Positions 1-8,512 are shown, counted from the first letter of the stretch. The stretch is 64,000 nucleotides of DNA from an uncultured Lachnospiraceae bacterium (GCA_900316855.1 ONEK01000011.1:1-64000); one strand, 5' to 3'. Program-made: numbers and translations. Notes: generated by a model from the sequence alone, not told the origin.

Positions 1-62
1 AAGTAGCGCAAAGCGAAGCGGTGCGCGGATTTCGGATGTTTGCAGAATTGCGGAAGCAGCGA

Positions 63-155
63 AGCTGCGAAGCAATTCGTATGTCATTTTGCCTTGAAAT
101 ATACTTTTGACACCTTAATCATGATATACATAAGGCGAAAGCTGCGAAGCAATTC
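63..155. repeat. Pair of short direct repeats in the leading noncoding stretch
   Basis: The 16-base string AGCTGCGAAGCAATTC occurs at 63-78 and again at 140-155, each followed by a TATGT-like tail. The surrounding bases are rich in GCGAAGC-like words. No gene is visible in 1-209; this copy pair is the only structure I see there. It may belong to a dispersed intergenic element, but only one pair is in view. Confidence 0.55.
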
Positions 156-209
156 ATATGTATATTGTCTCAACAAATATTTCGACATCATAAACCGGAG
201 GGATACATT

Positions 210-545
210 ATGAGTCTGTTCACAAAAAAGGAAAAGGTTTACGAAGCGAAGGGCAAGAAGGAGGAGTGGAAGCAGGTAAAGGCTGCGCTGAAGGAGGCCG
301 GCATCGGCGTCTCCTCCTCGGTCTGGCAGGATGAACCGCCCGTCTGCGGATGCGGAGCCAAACTGGATGTGCGTGATTTCGGACCGAACGGCAAAATCGA
401 CCGGGATGTCTATTCCATCCGTGTGAACGCTTCCGATGCCGGGAAGGCTTCCTCCGTCATCCACGGGCTGCTGCCGGACTATACGCCCTATGTCTCCCGC
501 ACGGCCGCAAAGGATAGCGCAGACAGCAGAAAAGGGAGCTCCTGA
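210..545 (+). CDS. Hypothetical small soluble protein
   Basis: A 111-residue protein that I do not recognise. The start at 210 is chosen because a GGAGGG ribosome-binding site sits 8 bases upstream, and an earlier in-frame ATG at 165 has none. The N-terminal half is lysine-rich and probably helical (residues 5-30). A CGCG segment with closely spaced cysteines follows near residue 45, and the C-terminal tail is polar. There is no signal peptide or membrane segment, so it is probably cytoplasmic. It converges on the ECF transporter gene and the two share a terminator-like hairpin. The short CxC-type motif could bind metal, but one motif is not enough to claim this. Confidence 0.6.
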   Translation: MSLFTKKEKVYEAKGKKEEWKQVKAALKEAGIGVSSSVWQDEPPVCGCGAKLDVRDFGPNGKIDRDVYSIRVNASDAGKASSVIHGLLPDYTPYVSRTAAKDSADSRKGSS

Positions 546-565
546 AATCACTTTCAGGAACTCCC
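534..565. terminator. Bidirectional hairpin between convergent genes
   Basis: GGGAG-C-TCCTGAAA pairs with TTTCAGGA-A-CTCCC around a TCAC loop, with one internal mismatch. It overlaps the stop of the small hypothetical gene and lies just beyond the stop of the ECF gene. Flanking A/T runs are short, so termination strength is uncertain. Confidence 0.6.
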
Positions 566-594
566 CGGGAAAAGGACCTATCCGGAATTTCTTC

Positions 595-1215
595 CTAGAA
601 GCGGAAGAAAAGACCCAGCTTCTTGAGCGGAACCCGTACCGCCATATACAGCAGCACGACAATGACAAGTGATACCACGGAGTTCAGCAGGGTGACGCCG
701 AAATTGATGGCAAAGGAAACCTCCGCCGCGGGTTTGCCGAGGATCAGGATCTTGTAGAAGTAGCGGATCAGCGGATCGAAGACTGCGTTAAAAATAAGTC
801 CCGCAGCAGATGCAAGAATCACCCAGCGCAGAACCTTCGAGGTGTCGGTCTCCGTCGTAATGTGGCCTGCCCTGTGAGCAATGAGGCCGACAATCAGGCC
901 GATCAGGAACTTGATGATAAATGTGATCGGTGCCTCCACAATGTAAACGGGGTCAATCAGATCCGCGATCGTCAGCCCCAGTGCGCCGCCAATGCCGCCG
1001 TACAGACTTCCGAGGAGCAGTGCCCCCAGCACAACGAATGCGTTGCCCAGATGAATGGAAACCTGACCTGCACCCGGTGTCGGAACACGGATGGAAAGAT
1101 ATGTGAATACTACATAGGTGATTGCCGCGAAGACGCCGGCGAAGACAAGCTTCTTGATTGATTCATTCCCGGTGACAGCGGCGGGTGTGTTTACAGCTGC
1201 TTCTGAGTTACTCAT
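595..1215 (-). CDS. ECF transporter S component (substrate-binding membrane subunit)
   Basis: A 206-residue, very hydrophobic protein of the PF07155-like ECF S-component type. It would bind a vitamin or similar micronutrient in the membrane and hand it to a shared EcfT-EcfA1-EcfA2 energising module, which is not in this window. About five to six membrane segments are visible. Family-like features are the IHLGNAF segment and the following LLLGSLYGGIGGALG helix. The start at 1215 has AGGAGG nine bases upstream, which beats the in-frame ATG at 1236. The substrate cannot be read from sequence. Its position downstream of the tetrapyrrole cluster hints at a related cofactor, but a 218-base gap separates them and it may be independent. 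Confidence 0.82.
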   Translation of the reverse strand: MSNSEAAVNTPAAVTGNESIKKLVFAGVFAAITYVVFTYLSIRVPTPGAGQVSIHLGNAFVVLGALLLGSLYGGIGGALGLTIADLIDPVYIVEAPITFIIKFLIGLIVGLIAHRAGHITTETDTSKVLRWVILASAAGLIFNAVFDPLIRYFYKILILGKPAAEVSFAINFGVTLLNSVVSLVIVVLLYMAVRVPLKKLGLFFRF

Positions 1216-1246
1216 TTTCTCATACCTCCTCTTCATCGTCCTGCCT

Positions 1247-1280
1247 GATCCTGCCGGCCTTTATCGCATCCCGCAGGATC
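1247..1280. other. Inverted repeat in the ECF gene leader
   Basis: GATCCTGC (1247-1254) is complementary to GCAGGATC (1273-1280), an 8-bp stem with an 18-base loop, 32 bases upstream of the ECF start. It would form in the leader RNA. I could not match it to a known vitamin riboswitch. Confidence 0.4.
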
Positions 1281-1433
1281 CCTCAACCTCATTGGAATAG
1301 TAGGATTTAATGATTTATACGAATCATAGAGGTAAGGTGGCTTGATATAAAGCACCGGAATATGTTTTTTTGACCATACCACTTTGCTTCCGTGATCAAT
1401 GAGTACCCGGCGTGACGCAGCTGTATTCCCGGT

Positions 1434-2300
1434 TCAGCTTCCCTGTGCCGCATGCCGGTATGTGCTGTCTCCCGAACAGGAAAAGCGGATGCCGCGCCGT
1501 GGATCATAGGAGTCCGGCGGGAGCTGGTACAGGTCCCGGATAATCTCCTCCGTGAATATTTCCTCCGGTCTTCCCAGACGCACCTCCCCCTGCCGTGAGA
1601 CGGTGATGACGCGGTCCGATATCTGCCGCGCAATCTGCGGATCATGCACGGACATCAGTACGGTCAGTCCATCCTTCCTGCAGCGGTTCCGCAGGCAGCG
1701 AACCAGTTCCAGCTGCCGGGCGAGGTCCAGATAGACCAGCGGCTCATCCAGCAGGAGAATCTGCGGCGACTGGCACAGCGCCCGCGCTATGAGAATTCTC
1801 TGCTTCGTTCCGTCGCTCTGCAGACTGAAAGGCTGCTCCGCAAGCTCCGTGAGCTGCAGCTCCCGCATTACATCCTGCAGAATTTCCCGGTCAGCACACT
1901 CAAGCCTTCCAAAGTAGCCGGTCCATGGGTATCTCCCGGATGCCACCACTTCCCGCGCTGTCATATTCTCTCCGCGAAAGCGGTCCGTATACAGGACGGA
2001 CAGGAGCCGGGCCCGCTCCCGTACAGAGGAAGGGGCCTGCTTCCCCTCCAGCAGAATTGACCCGGAAAGAGCCGGGATTCTTCCCGCAATCGTTGCAAGG
2101 AGCGTTGACTTTCCGCCCCCGTTCGGCCCGATGACGCATAGCAATTCCCCCCTGTTGATCCGGAAGGTCACGTCACGAAGTACCGTTCTGTCCGGATAGC
2201 CGGCAGAAACATTCTGCAGCTCCAGAACCGGTTCGACTGACATATGCTGCCTGTCAACCTTCTGTGCTCTCTTTTTATCAGGTGTTTTGGCCAGAGCCAT
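1434..2300 (-). CDS. FecE-type ABC transporter ATP-binding protein
   Basis: A 288-residue ATPase of iron-siderophore/haem/cobalamin importers, acting on the cytoplasmic face. Walker A is GPNGGGKST (residues 58-66), Walker B is the LLLDEP stretch with a D-loop after it, and the H-loop histidine lies in SVHDP. The signature loop is degenerate, reading LQSDGTKQR where LSGGERQR is usual; LSDG variants occur in this family, but the preceding Q is odd. The start at 2300 follows an AGGGAG site and overlaps the permease end by 23 bases, indicating translational coupling. It is the last gene of the cluster with permease and binding protein. Haem or cobalamin is the favoured substrate because of the CbiK neighbour. 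Confidence 0.88.
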   Translation of the reverse strand: MALAKTPDKKRAQKVDRQHMSVEPVLELQNVSAGYPDRTVLRDVTFRINRGELLCVIGPNGGGKSTLLATIAGRIPALSGSILLEGKQAPSSVRERARLLSVLYTDRFRGENMTAREVVASGRYPWTGYFGRLECADREILQDVMRELQLTELAEQPFSLQSDGTKQRILIARALCQSPQILLLDEPLVYLDLARQLELVRCLRNRCRKDGLTVLMSVHDPQIARQISDRVITVSRQGEVRLGRPEEIFTEEIIRDLYQLPPDSYDPRRGIRFSCSGDSTYRHAAQGS

Positions 2301-3369
2301 TCTGAACTCCCTGTGTGCAGCGAATACTGTGCTGCCTGCGGTGTACCATCATATAGATGACCACCGGTGCGCCGGACAGTGCCGTTACAGTGCTGATACT
2401 CATTTCAAGCGGCGAGAACGCAGTCCGTGCAATCAGATCGCACAACGGAACAAAGACCGCTCCGCACAGAAACACGGACGGAATCAGTACCAGGCTTTCC
2501 GAGGTACGAAGGAGCCTGCGTGCGAGGAAGGGAACCGCCACGCCTACAAAGGAAATCGGACCCGCAAACGCTGTTACACAGGCAGACAGGAGGCTAGAGG
2601 TGAGTATCACGAAGAGCCGCAGAAGGCGCACATTGACACCCATTGACGCGGCATAGGCCTCTCCCAGCTGCAGCGCTCCGATCGGCTTGGACAGAAGAAT
2701 GGAAAGGAACAGCAGGATCAGGACAAGCACCGCCGCCAGACGCAGGTCCTCCCAGGAGGAGCCGGAAAGGCTTCCCCTGCTCCAGGCGGACAGATTCACG
2801 ATATCCGCGTCATCGGCAAATGTGACGAGGAAGTCTGAACCGGCAGAGCACAGATAGCCGATCATGATACCTACAACCAGAAGCGCGCTCTGACTGTGAA
2901 CCGTATGGGATGATACTATGACGAGGCCTGTCACAAGCATTGCCCCCAGAAAGGCAGCCAGGACCAGCATTCCATTCGTCACAAAGTGACGGGTGCCCGC
3001 CCACAGGACCAGGGCACCCGTCACGGCAAGCTTCGCCCCCGAGGAGATACCCAGTACAAAAGGTCCTGCGATCGGATTGGCAAAATATGTCTGCAGCAGA
3101 TACCCCGAAAGGGAAAGTCCTCCTCCGAGGACGGCTGCCGTCAGGACTCTCGGAAACCGGATCTGAAGGACAATATCCGCAAAATCGGTTTCCCTCTCCC
3201 TCCCGGTCAGGATTCCCAGAACCCTCCCGGGTGAAATGGAGACGCTTCCTGTTGCAAGGCTCAGAATCCCGACAAGAAAGAGCGCTGCAAGGAGCAGCAT
3301 CAGAATACGTCCGAATCTTCGATCAGCGTGCGGGAATCGGTTCAGATTTTTCGGATCAGCAGCTTTCAT
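2278..3369 (-). CDS. FecCD-family ABC transporter permease
   Basis: A 363-residue polytopic membrane protein with about ten hydrophobic segments, typical of BtuC/FecD/HmuU permeases. The family-like stretches are IRFPRVLTAAVLGGGLSLSG near residue 85 and the PISFVGVAVPF loop in the last third, which contacts the ATPase. The start at 3369 has AAAGGAGG upstream, and its ATG overlaps the stop of the binding-protein gene (ATGA), so the two are coupled. Only one permease gene is present, so the channel is presumably a homodimer, as in BtuC2D2. It should pass a tetrapyrrole or chelated metal delivered by the upstream lipoprotein. Confidence 0.92.
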   Translation of the reverse strand: MKAADPKNLNRFPHADRRFGRILMLLLAALFLVGILSLATGSVSISPGRVLGILTGRERETDFADIVLQIRFPRVLTAAVLGGGLSLSGYLLQTYFANPIAGPFVLGISSGAKLAVTGALVLWAGTRHFVTNGMLVLAAFLGAMLVTGLVIVSSHTVHSQSALLVVGIMIGYLCSAGSDFLVTFADDADIVNLSAWSRGSLSGSSWEDLRLAAVLVLILLFLSILLSKPIGALQLGEAYAASMGVNVRLLRLFVILTSSLLSACVTAFAGPISFVGVAVPFLARRLLRTSESLVLIPSVFLCGAVFVPLCDLIARTAFSPLEMSISTVTALSGAPVVIYMMVHRRQHSIRCTQGVQNGSGQNT

Positions 3370-4598
3370 CCTGCCTCCTTTTCGGACGGCAGAGCGTGAA
3401 ACCATTCCGGCTCCCCGGCATCACCGTTAAAAATCGCATGCAGGTCTCTGACAATCCCTGCCGTGGAGTCCGTCGCCTGATAGAACGAACCGTCTGCCGC
3501 GTACACCTGTCCATTCTGTACCGCCCGGAACTGAGCAAGCATGGGCTGCTGCCGGACCAGCTCCGCAACGGACTGCGGTGCAGCCGTATAGGTCGCGTTG
3601 TAGATCAGGATGTCCGCATCCCTGCAGTCCTCATAGAACTGTTCCATTGTCAGGATTACGGAACCGCTCCCCGACTCCGGATCGCCTGCAAGATTCTCCG
3701 GCACATAAGTGCCGCCAGCCATGACAATCAGCCGGGGAATATAGTCACTGCTCCTGCGGACCACTACCCTGCCTGCCGAGTCGATTGCAAACACCGCCGC
3801 AGTCCGATCAGTTCCGGACAGTGCCAAGACCGCATTGATATCCTCCAGCTGCCGGGTGAAGAAGGCCTCCGCCTGCGCCTGTGTGCCGGTCAGCTCGCCG
3901 TACAGTCTCACCCACTCGAGTCTTCCCCTGGGATCCCCCTCGTAACTGGAGTAATCTATGAAAACCGGAATCCCCAGCCGTTCCAGCTGCTCCTTTACCT
4001 CCGGTGCGTGCCAGATCATGGAGGATTCGATGGCAAGATCACAATGTCCTTTCCGCAGCAGTTCGTAATCGGGCGCGCTGTATTTGCCTGCAAACAGGAG
4101 CCTTCCGCTTCGCATCGCCTCCACCGGTTCCTCCAGTGTCCAGTGGTCCTCCTCAATGCCCGTGTAGCGGATCTGATCCATGGCACCGATGGAACGCATC
4201 AGCGCCATGACAGAGGACGCCGCAAGATAAAGTTCCGACGGCCTTGCGGGAAGTACCGTTATTTCATGTCCTGAAACGGTTTCCGAAGGCAGTGTCCTGC
4301 CGGTTTCCTCTCCGGGGAGCAGGTAGTCCCCGCCCCTTTCAAGATGAAGGAGTCTTGCACCGTCCGGGTAATAAAAGATGCGAAAGCCCTGCGCATACGA
4401 AAGGTCCATCTCCTGGTCCGGGACTGTCCCGTCCAGGGCAAACGAAGTCAGCGGCTCCGTGTCTTCAGCAGGATTTCCGGTCACGTCCCCGGCATTGCCG
4501 CAGGACATCATGCACAGAATCGCGCATAGAAGCACTGCCGCAGTCATCATTTCCGCCCAAAACCTGCATACCGGTTTGTGAATGGTTCTCCTCATCAT
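3366..4598 (-). CDS. FecB/BtuF-like substrate-binding lipoprotein
   Basis: A 410-residue secreted protein. A hydrophobic signal ends in a lipobox-like CMMSC with Cys33 as probable lipidation site, so it should be tethered outside the membrane. The body has the two-lobed TroA/FecB pattern: an early segment on site and membership detection (SELYLAASSVMALMRSIG), the LLRKGHCDLAIESSMI stretch, a GIPVFIDYSSYEG strand, and a second lobe with DADILIYNATY. The start is placed at 4598, giving a normal signal peptide; an ATG three bases later and a TTG at 4715 are alternatives. It lies between the NEAT-like gene and the permease. Ligand is inferred, not shown. Confidence 0.85.
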   Translation of the reverse strand: MMRRTIHKPVCRFWAEMMTAAVLLCAILCMMSCGNAGDVTGNPAEDTEPLTSFALDGTVPDQEMDLSYAQGFRIFYYPDGARLLHLERGGDYLLPGEETGRTLPSETVSGHEITVLPARPSELYLAASSVMALMRSIGAMDQIRYTGIEEDHWTLEEPVEAMRSGRLLFAGKYSAPDYELLRKGHCDLAIESSMIWHAPEVKEQLERLGIPVFIDYSSYEGDPRGRLEWVRLYGELTGTQAQAEAFFTRQLEDINAVLALSGTDRTAAVFAIDSAGRVVVRRSSDYIPRLIVMAGGTYVPENLAGDPESGSGSVILTMEQFYEDCRDADILIYNATYTAAPQSVAELVRQQPMLAQFRAVQNGQVYAADGSFYQATDSTAGIVRDLHAIFNGDAGEPEWFHALPSEKEAG

Positions 4599-4662
4599 CC
4601 GGTTGATCTGCTCCCTGCGGATGTCCGTGAACAGCTTTCCGCACTCCGCCTGTTTCCGCAGG

Positions 4663-5238
4663 TTATCTCCGTTTCCCCCTGCCGGGCCTTCCTGCGATCC
4701 GCCTTGCCAGCACAAAGAAGACGATCACAAGGGCTGCGGTTCCGCCCGCGAAGGCATACAGGACAGGTCCTGACGTCAGGGCTTTGTCTGCCTGTCTTTG
4801 CGCCCCTTCCGTGTCAAATGTGATCATGTAAGCGATTTCGTGCGGTTCGCTCATCGCGACCGTATCCGCTGTAACAGGGTTTTCCTCCTCCGGCGAGACC
4901 GGAATCTCAAACACGGAATTTCCTTCTGCATTGAGCGGCAGGAACTTCTGTCCGTCCACGAGCATATAGTCATAATAAGGGCTGCTCCACACGATCCTGG
5001 CCGTGGCGGTACCCTCTCCGATCGTGACTTTTGCAGGACTCTCAATGGAAGCCCTTCCCGTTCCGCCCACGAGCGTCACCGGAATATCGTAGACTCCTTC
5101 TTCCAGCATGGCTGCCTCACATTCCTCCCGACTTTTACCTGTCACAGGAACAATCGCAATGGTATCACAGCCTGTCCGGACTTTCCCTATTCCCCGGACG
5201 CAGCCGGATCCGTGACAGATACCATGTGGTCGTACCAT
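4663..5238 (-). CDS. NEAT-like domain protein with C-terminal membrane anchor (possibly split from the upstream gene)
   Basis: This frame encodes one beta-rich domain, from about GVYDIPVTL to HEIAYMITFD, resembling haem-binding NEAT domains, including an SSPYYDYML segment where NEAT proteins carry ligand tyrosines. One transmembrane helix and an Arg/Lys-rich tail follow. By the positive-inside rule the domain should be outside, yet no signal peptide precedes it. The frame overlaps the end of the chelatase gene by 52 bases in a shifted frame. No convincing ribosome-binding site marks a start; candidates are 5238, a GTG at 5145 and an ATG at 5109. It may be the natural C-terminal part of the chelatase protein separated by a frameshift. 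Haem binding is inferred from resemblance only. Confidence 0.6.
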   Translation of the reverse strand: MVRPHGICHGSGCVRGIGKVRTGCDTIAIVPVTGKSREECEAAMLEEGVYDIPVTLVGGTGRASIESPAKVTIGEGTATARIVWSSPYYDYMLVDGQKFLPLNAEGNSVFEIPVSPEEENPVTADTVAMSEPHEIAYMITFDTEGAQRQADKALTSGPVLYAFAGGTAALVIVFFVLARRIAGRPGRGKRR

Positions 5239-6848
5239 TTTCCCTTGGTTCCCAGGATGGCAAGAGCGAAGTCCTGATCGAGCTGCTCCACCGGGATGTC
5301 AAAGCCGTAAACCTCCTCGGTCATTCCGTCATCATAGACCACCGTGTCCGTTGTCGGTTCCAGGAAGCCGTCCTGCGCCTGCTCCGCCTCTTCGGCAGTG
5401 CCCATATAAAGCTTTACGATCTTCTTCGACACGAGGCTTACATGAACCGTCATCCCGCCCTTTAGCACGGTCAGGGTTCCCTTGCCCTTCATGGCATCGT
5501 TCACCCGGAACATGGAGCTGTCCGTGACAAAGTTTACGGTATAGGTGCCGTCCGGGAGAACACTGGTGCCGGCTGCGGCAGCATCGGAATGCGGCGCCAG
5601 CTGACGGACTGCGCTCCCTGCATGCTCCACGTAGATCGACTGAATATCCGGGATCTCCCCGAGACCTGCGATCTGGGCATCGACCTCGTCAAATTTGCCC
5701 GAGGCTTCGAAGCGGCTCTTCCAGGAATCCTCATCCTGCCCTGCCATGTCGTTGTTGGCATGATCGCCCGCCACTACCATCAGCGGGCGAAGGATGATCC
5801 TGTGATAACCGGCACCCGACGCCTTCCCGATCACGGCATCACACTCCGTATCCTCCGGCTTTCCCTCGACCGTTCCTATGAAGACGTTGTCATATCCCAG
5901 CTCCTGCATCTGCGTCTGCATCTGGTCATAGGTCACGTTGGCAGTGTGGGATGTCCCGTGTCCCAGGAAGACAAAGGCAGTGCCGTCCTTTGCCGCGGCG
6001 GTCAGTGAATCATAGCCGGCAGTACGCACGGCTTCCGCCGTCACTGCCTCTGCTACAGACTTCTTGTCGTCATTGACCGCCGACGCGTCACTCCCGACCG
6101 CGCCCAGAAGAGGCTCTGACAGGACGACACCGCCTTCAAACCGTTCCTGATACCAGTCCAGAGTTTCCTTCAGCTCGTCATATTCCGCGCCGTGCATGAG
6201 GTGGGTCGGCTGTACCACCAGCTCCCTGACCCCGTTATCAGCAGCGCGCTGCAGAGCCTGGTCCACATTGTCAATGCGCTCCCCGTCACGCGCCTGTACA
6301 TGATTAATGATGATCTGGGACGTAAACGCACGTCTTACCGACCAGTCAGGATAAGCCTTCTGCAAAGCTTTCTCAATTCCTCCGATATCCTCCGCGCGGC
6401 TCTGGTTGAACGACGTTCCGAAGCTGACCGCAAGAAGTTCCCGTTCCCCGATCCCGTCGGCATTCAGCGGATCATCCTGCGCGGCATCACCCGTATCCCT
6501 GCCGAAATAATCCGGATCTGCGTATTCTCCTGAAACCATTGCCTTCTCCTCATCGGTCAGTGCATCCCATGCCGCCTTTGCCTCGCTGCATTGTTCATCT
6601 GTATTCTCTGTTCTCTGCTGGACATAGATAGCATCAATCAGATCCGCCGCATGCTGCGCCTTTTCCTTTGCGTCCTCTGCGGATGCAGATTCAGCCGCCT
6701 CTGTCTTATCCGCTGAGGCTGAAGAAGCCGCTGATGCGGCACCGGCTGCAGACTCCGGTGCTGATGTTTCCCCGGCGGAGCAGGCGGTGAGCAGAAGCGA
6801 TGCCGCCAGGATAACTGCGAACATGCCGGAGCTTCTCTTTTTTATCAA
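5187..6848 (-). CDS. cbiK: Secreted CbiK-type sirohydrochlorin cobaltochelatase/tetrapyrrole chelatase with C-terminal beta domain
   Basis: A 553-residue exported chelatase. CbiK enzymes insert Co or Fe into tetrapyrroles; cytosolic forms serve B12 synthesis and a periplasmic form is known in Desulfovibrio. The start is a TTG at 6848, nine bases after AAGGAGG. Residues 1-23 are a lipoprotein signal (LLLTAC, Cys23). A low-complexity Ala/Ser/Glu linker and a helical AWDALTDEEKAMV module follow. The catalytic domain (about 135-410) keeps the expected residues: His297 in GHGTSH, Glu328 in GTVEGKP and His363 in GDHANNDMAG. Residues 432-545 form an extra beta domain similar in style to the one encoded next. 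No cobalamin synthesis genes are near; the neighbours are uptake genes, suggesting a role in scavenging. Confidence 0.88.
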   Translation of the reverse strand: MIKKRSSGMFAVILAASLLLTACSAGETSAPESAAGAASAASSASADKTEAAESASAEDAKEKAQHAADLIDAIYVQQRTENTDEQCSEAKAAWDALTDEEKAMVSGEYADPDYFGRDTGDAAQDDPLNADGIGERELLAVSFGTSFNQSRAEDIGGIEKALQKAYPDWSVRRAFTSQIIINHVQARDGERIDNVDQALQRAADNGVRELVVQPTHLMHGAEYDELKETLDWYQERFEGGVVLSEPLLGAVGSDASAVNDDKKSVAEAVTAEAVRTAGYDSLTAAAKDGTAFVFLGHGTSHTANVTYDQMQTQMQELGYDNVFIGTVEGKPEDTECDAVIGKASGAGYHRIILRPLMVVAGDHANNDMAGQDEDSWKSRFEASGKFDEVDAQIAGLGEIPDIQSIYVEHAGSAVRQLAPHSDAAAAGTSVLPDGTYTVNFVTDSSMFRVNDAMKGKGTLTVLKGGMTVHVSLVSKKIVKLYMGTAEEAEQAQDGFLEPTTDTVVYDDGMTEEVYGFDIPVEQLDQDFALAILGTKGKWYDHMVSVTDPAASGE

Positions 6849-7011
6849 AATACAGGTCCTCCTTATTGTCTGAAATGGAAAATTTTCACAATTCCCGCCG
6901 TCACGATCCGGCAGGATCATGGTAAGATACAGATATCAGACTCACTGCAGCAAAGCCAGCCTGAAATTTCATTCACATTTGTATTCCACCGCTCATCCCG
7001 CAGGGGCAGTT

Positions 7012-7491
7012 TTGACTAACGAAGCATACTGGCAAACATTACGAAGTGAAGATTACAGCTCCGTCCAGGGAACGTTTCATTCGCTCTCCCAAAACGAGAG
7101 GATGCAGCTGACCCGGTATATTCCCGCCGTTCCGACTCCACGGGTCATTGAGAACTCCCAGGATCAGATCGACCCGGAGGAATATGGCACACTGCGCTAT
7201 TTCGCATCCGTTTATCCCTCAAGATACAAGGAACCGGATTTCAGCAAATGGGAATATGCCCATCCCGCGGAATGCAGGATGATCTGGCAGCTCGCCCTCA
7301 AGGAACTTGAGGAGCATATCAATCTCTATATTCAGTACATTCTTCTGGCCAAGGCTGAGGCCGGAATGGCAATGTCAGCTGATGCGAGGAAATTTGTCAG
7401 CGATGTGAAAAAAGCCTACGGCGACGCGGGAAAGAGCAAGAAGAACGCTGACCCCCGCTATCTTAAGAAGGATCGCTACATGCACGTCTGA
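7012..7491 (+). CDS. Uncharacterised protein, paralogue of the product at 8571-9059
   Basis: A 159-residue protein of unknown function. The chosen start is a TTG at 7012 with AGGGGC just upstream. It aligns with the start of the paralogue, whereas the upstream extension to 6919 has no counterpart there. Shared features with the paralogue are a YIPAVPTPR-type segment, PEEY/PEEV, an EPDF motif, LLAKAEAGMAMS near the middle to end, and a basic C-terminus ending KDRYMHV. No signal peptide or membrane segment is seen. It is divergent from the chelatase cluster, and its 3' end overlaps the 3' end of the next minus-strand gene by 29 bases. Confidence 0.7.
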   Translation: MTNEAYWQTLRSEDYSSVQGTFHSLSQNERMQLTRYIPAVPTPRVIENSQDQIDPEEYGTLRYFASVYPSRYKEPDFSKWEYAHPAECRMIWQLALKELEEHINLYIQYILLAKAEAGMAMSADARKFVSDVKKAYGDAGKSKKNADPRYLKKDRYMHV

Positions 7492-8407
7492 TCAGCTCCT
7501 CAAACGCCTTCTTAAATGGCTCCAGTGCCTTCTGTGTCAGATCGTAGCTGCGGTTGTAAACCCTTGCCGCCGGCGTGCTCAGGTTTACGAAATCATTCTC
7601 GTCCTCCACGGCATCCGCATAGTCAAAATAGTTCATGGCAATTTCGTAGAAATCATCTGCCTGCTGCCGGTCAAGCTTCCCCGAAGCGGCCGGTGTGTCC
7701 TCGGAATCCGCACCGCGGAAACGCTCCCATGTCATGTGGTAGAAGTCAAATTCCCAGGTCTTTTCCCCGTCATAATAATCCACAGGATACCATTCAAGCT
7801 CTCCGGACGCCTTCTCCCGATCCATGAAGCGGACCTGCCCGAAGCTCCCGTGCAGACTCTTCAGCTGCTCCCTGTCGCGCATGAACAGCGGCAGGAGTGA
7901 AACGGAATAGTCTGTTACAAGAAACATGGACAGCAGGATATTATTGTTGACACAGGTCTGGATCAGCTGGTCCTCATAGCGGGAGTAGACCGATGCATCA
8001 AATGTCGACACCAGGACCGCAGCGGATTTTGCTGTTTCATATCCCGGGAATGCCGACTCCATGGCGCGCACTTCCCGGAGCAGGTCATCCATGAGCTCCG
8101 AAAAGGATCCGTTCCTCAGACCGATGGAAAGATAGCGGGGCAGAACTTCGTCGGAGTAAACTCCATAAGGCCAGGTATTGCACTTCTTCACTACCCTGAG
8201 AAAGTGCTCCTCGTTTTTCTCGTCACAGGCCTGAACCAGTGCATCCTGAAATGTCGAGCCTGCTTCCAGGATCCCGCGGATCAGTTTTTTCAGCTGTGCG
8301 TCATCGACGAGCGGAGTCTTCAGTGCCTGGTCCACGATCCGCCTGCGGCTTCCCGGTGCGTTGATCCTCTTCCATTCCAGTTTGCGAAGTGCATACGAAT
8401 CCATCAT
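7463..8407 (-). CDS. Uncharacterised protein between two paralogous genes
   Basis: A 314-residue, probably cytoplasmic protein that I do not recognise. It is helical and acidic in the C-terminal half (YFDYADAVEDENDFV) with no signal peptide. A central hydrophobic patch (NNNILLSMFLVTDYSVSLL) looks like buried strands and not a membrane span. The start at 8407 (or the adjacent ATG at 8404) follows GGAAGGAG. It converges on one member of the paralogue pair with a 29-base overlap and diverges from the other, so the three may form a functional unit. I cannot assign a fold. Confidence 0.65.
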   Translation of the reverse strand: MMDSYALRKLEWKRINAPGSRRRIVDQALKTPLVDDAQLKKLIRGILEAGSTFQDALVQACDEKNEEHFLRVVKKCNTWPYGVYSDEVLPRYLSIGLRNGSFSELMDDLLREVRAMESAFPGYETAKSAAVLVSTFDASVYSRYEDQLIQTCVNNNILLSMFLVTDYSVSLLPLFMRDREQLKSLHGSFGQVRFMDREKASGELEWYPVDYYDGEKTWEFDFYHMTWERFRGADSEDTPAASGKLDRQQADDFYEIAMNYFDYADAVEDENDFVNLSTPAARVYNRSYDLTQKALEPFKKAFEELIRRACSDPS

Positions 8408-8512
8408 CTGGCTCCTTCCCGGCGTCCTGTCCTTCGTTCTTACGTTATGCTTCAATCAAACAGACTTTATTATAACGCAGAAACGTTCTTTTCTGATATA
8501 GTATGATTAACG

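Noticed and set aside
84..668. Minus-strand open frame over the first small gene
   Set aside because: It has no ribosome-binding site, low-complexity cysteine-rich start, and opposes a better supported plus-strand gene and the end of the ECF gene.
1216..1433. Possible vitamin riboswitch before the ECF gene
   Set aside because: Only a short inverted repeat is present. I could not find the conserved cores of TPP, FMN, cobalamin or THF riboswitches.
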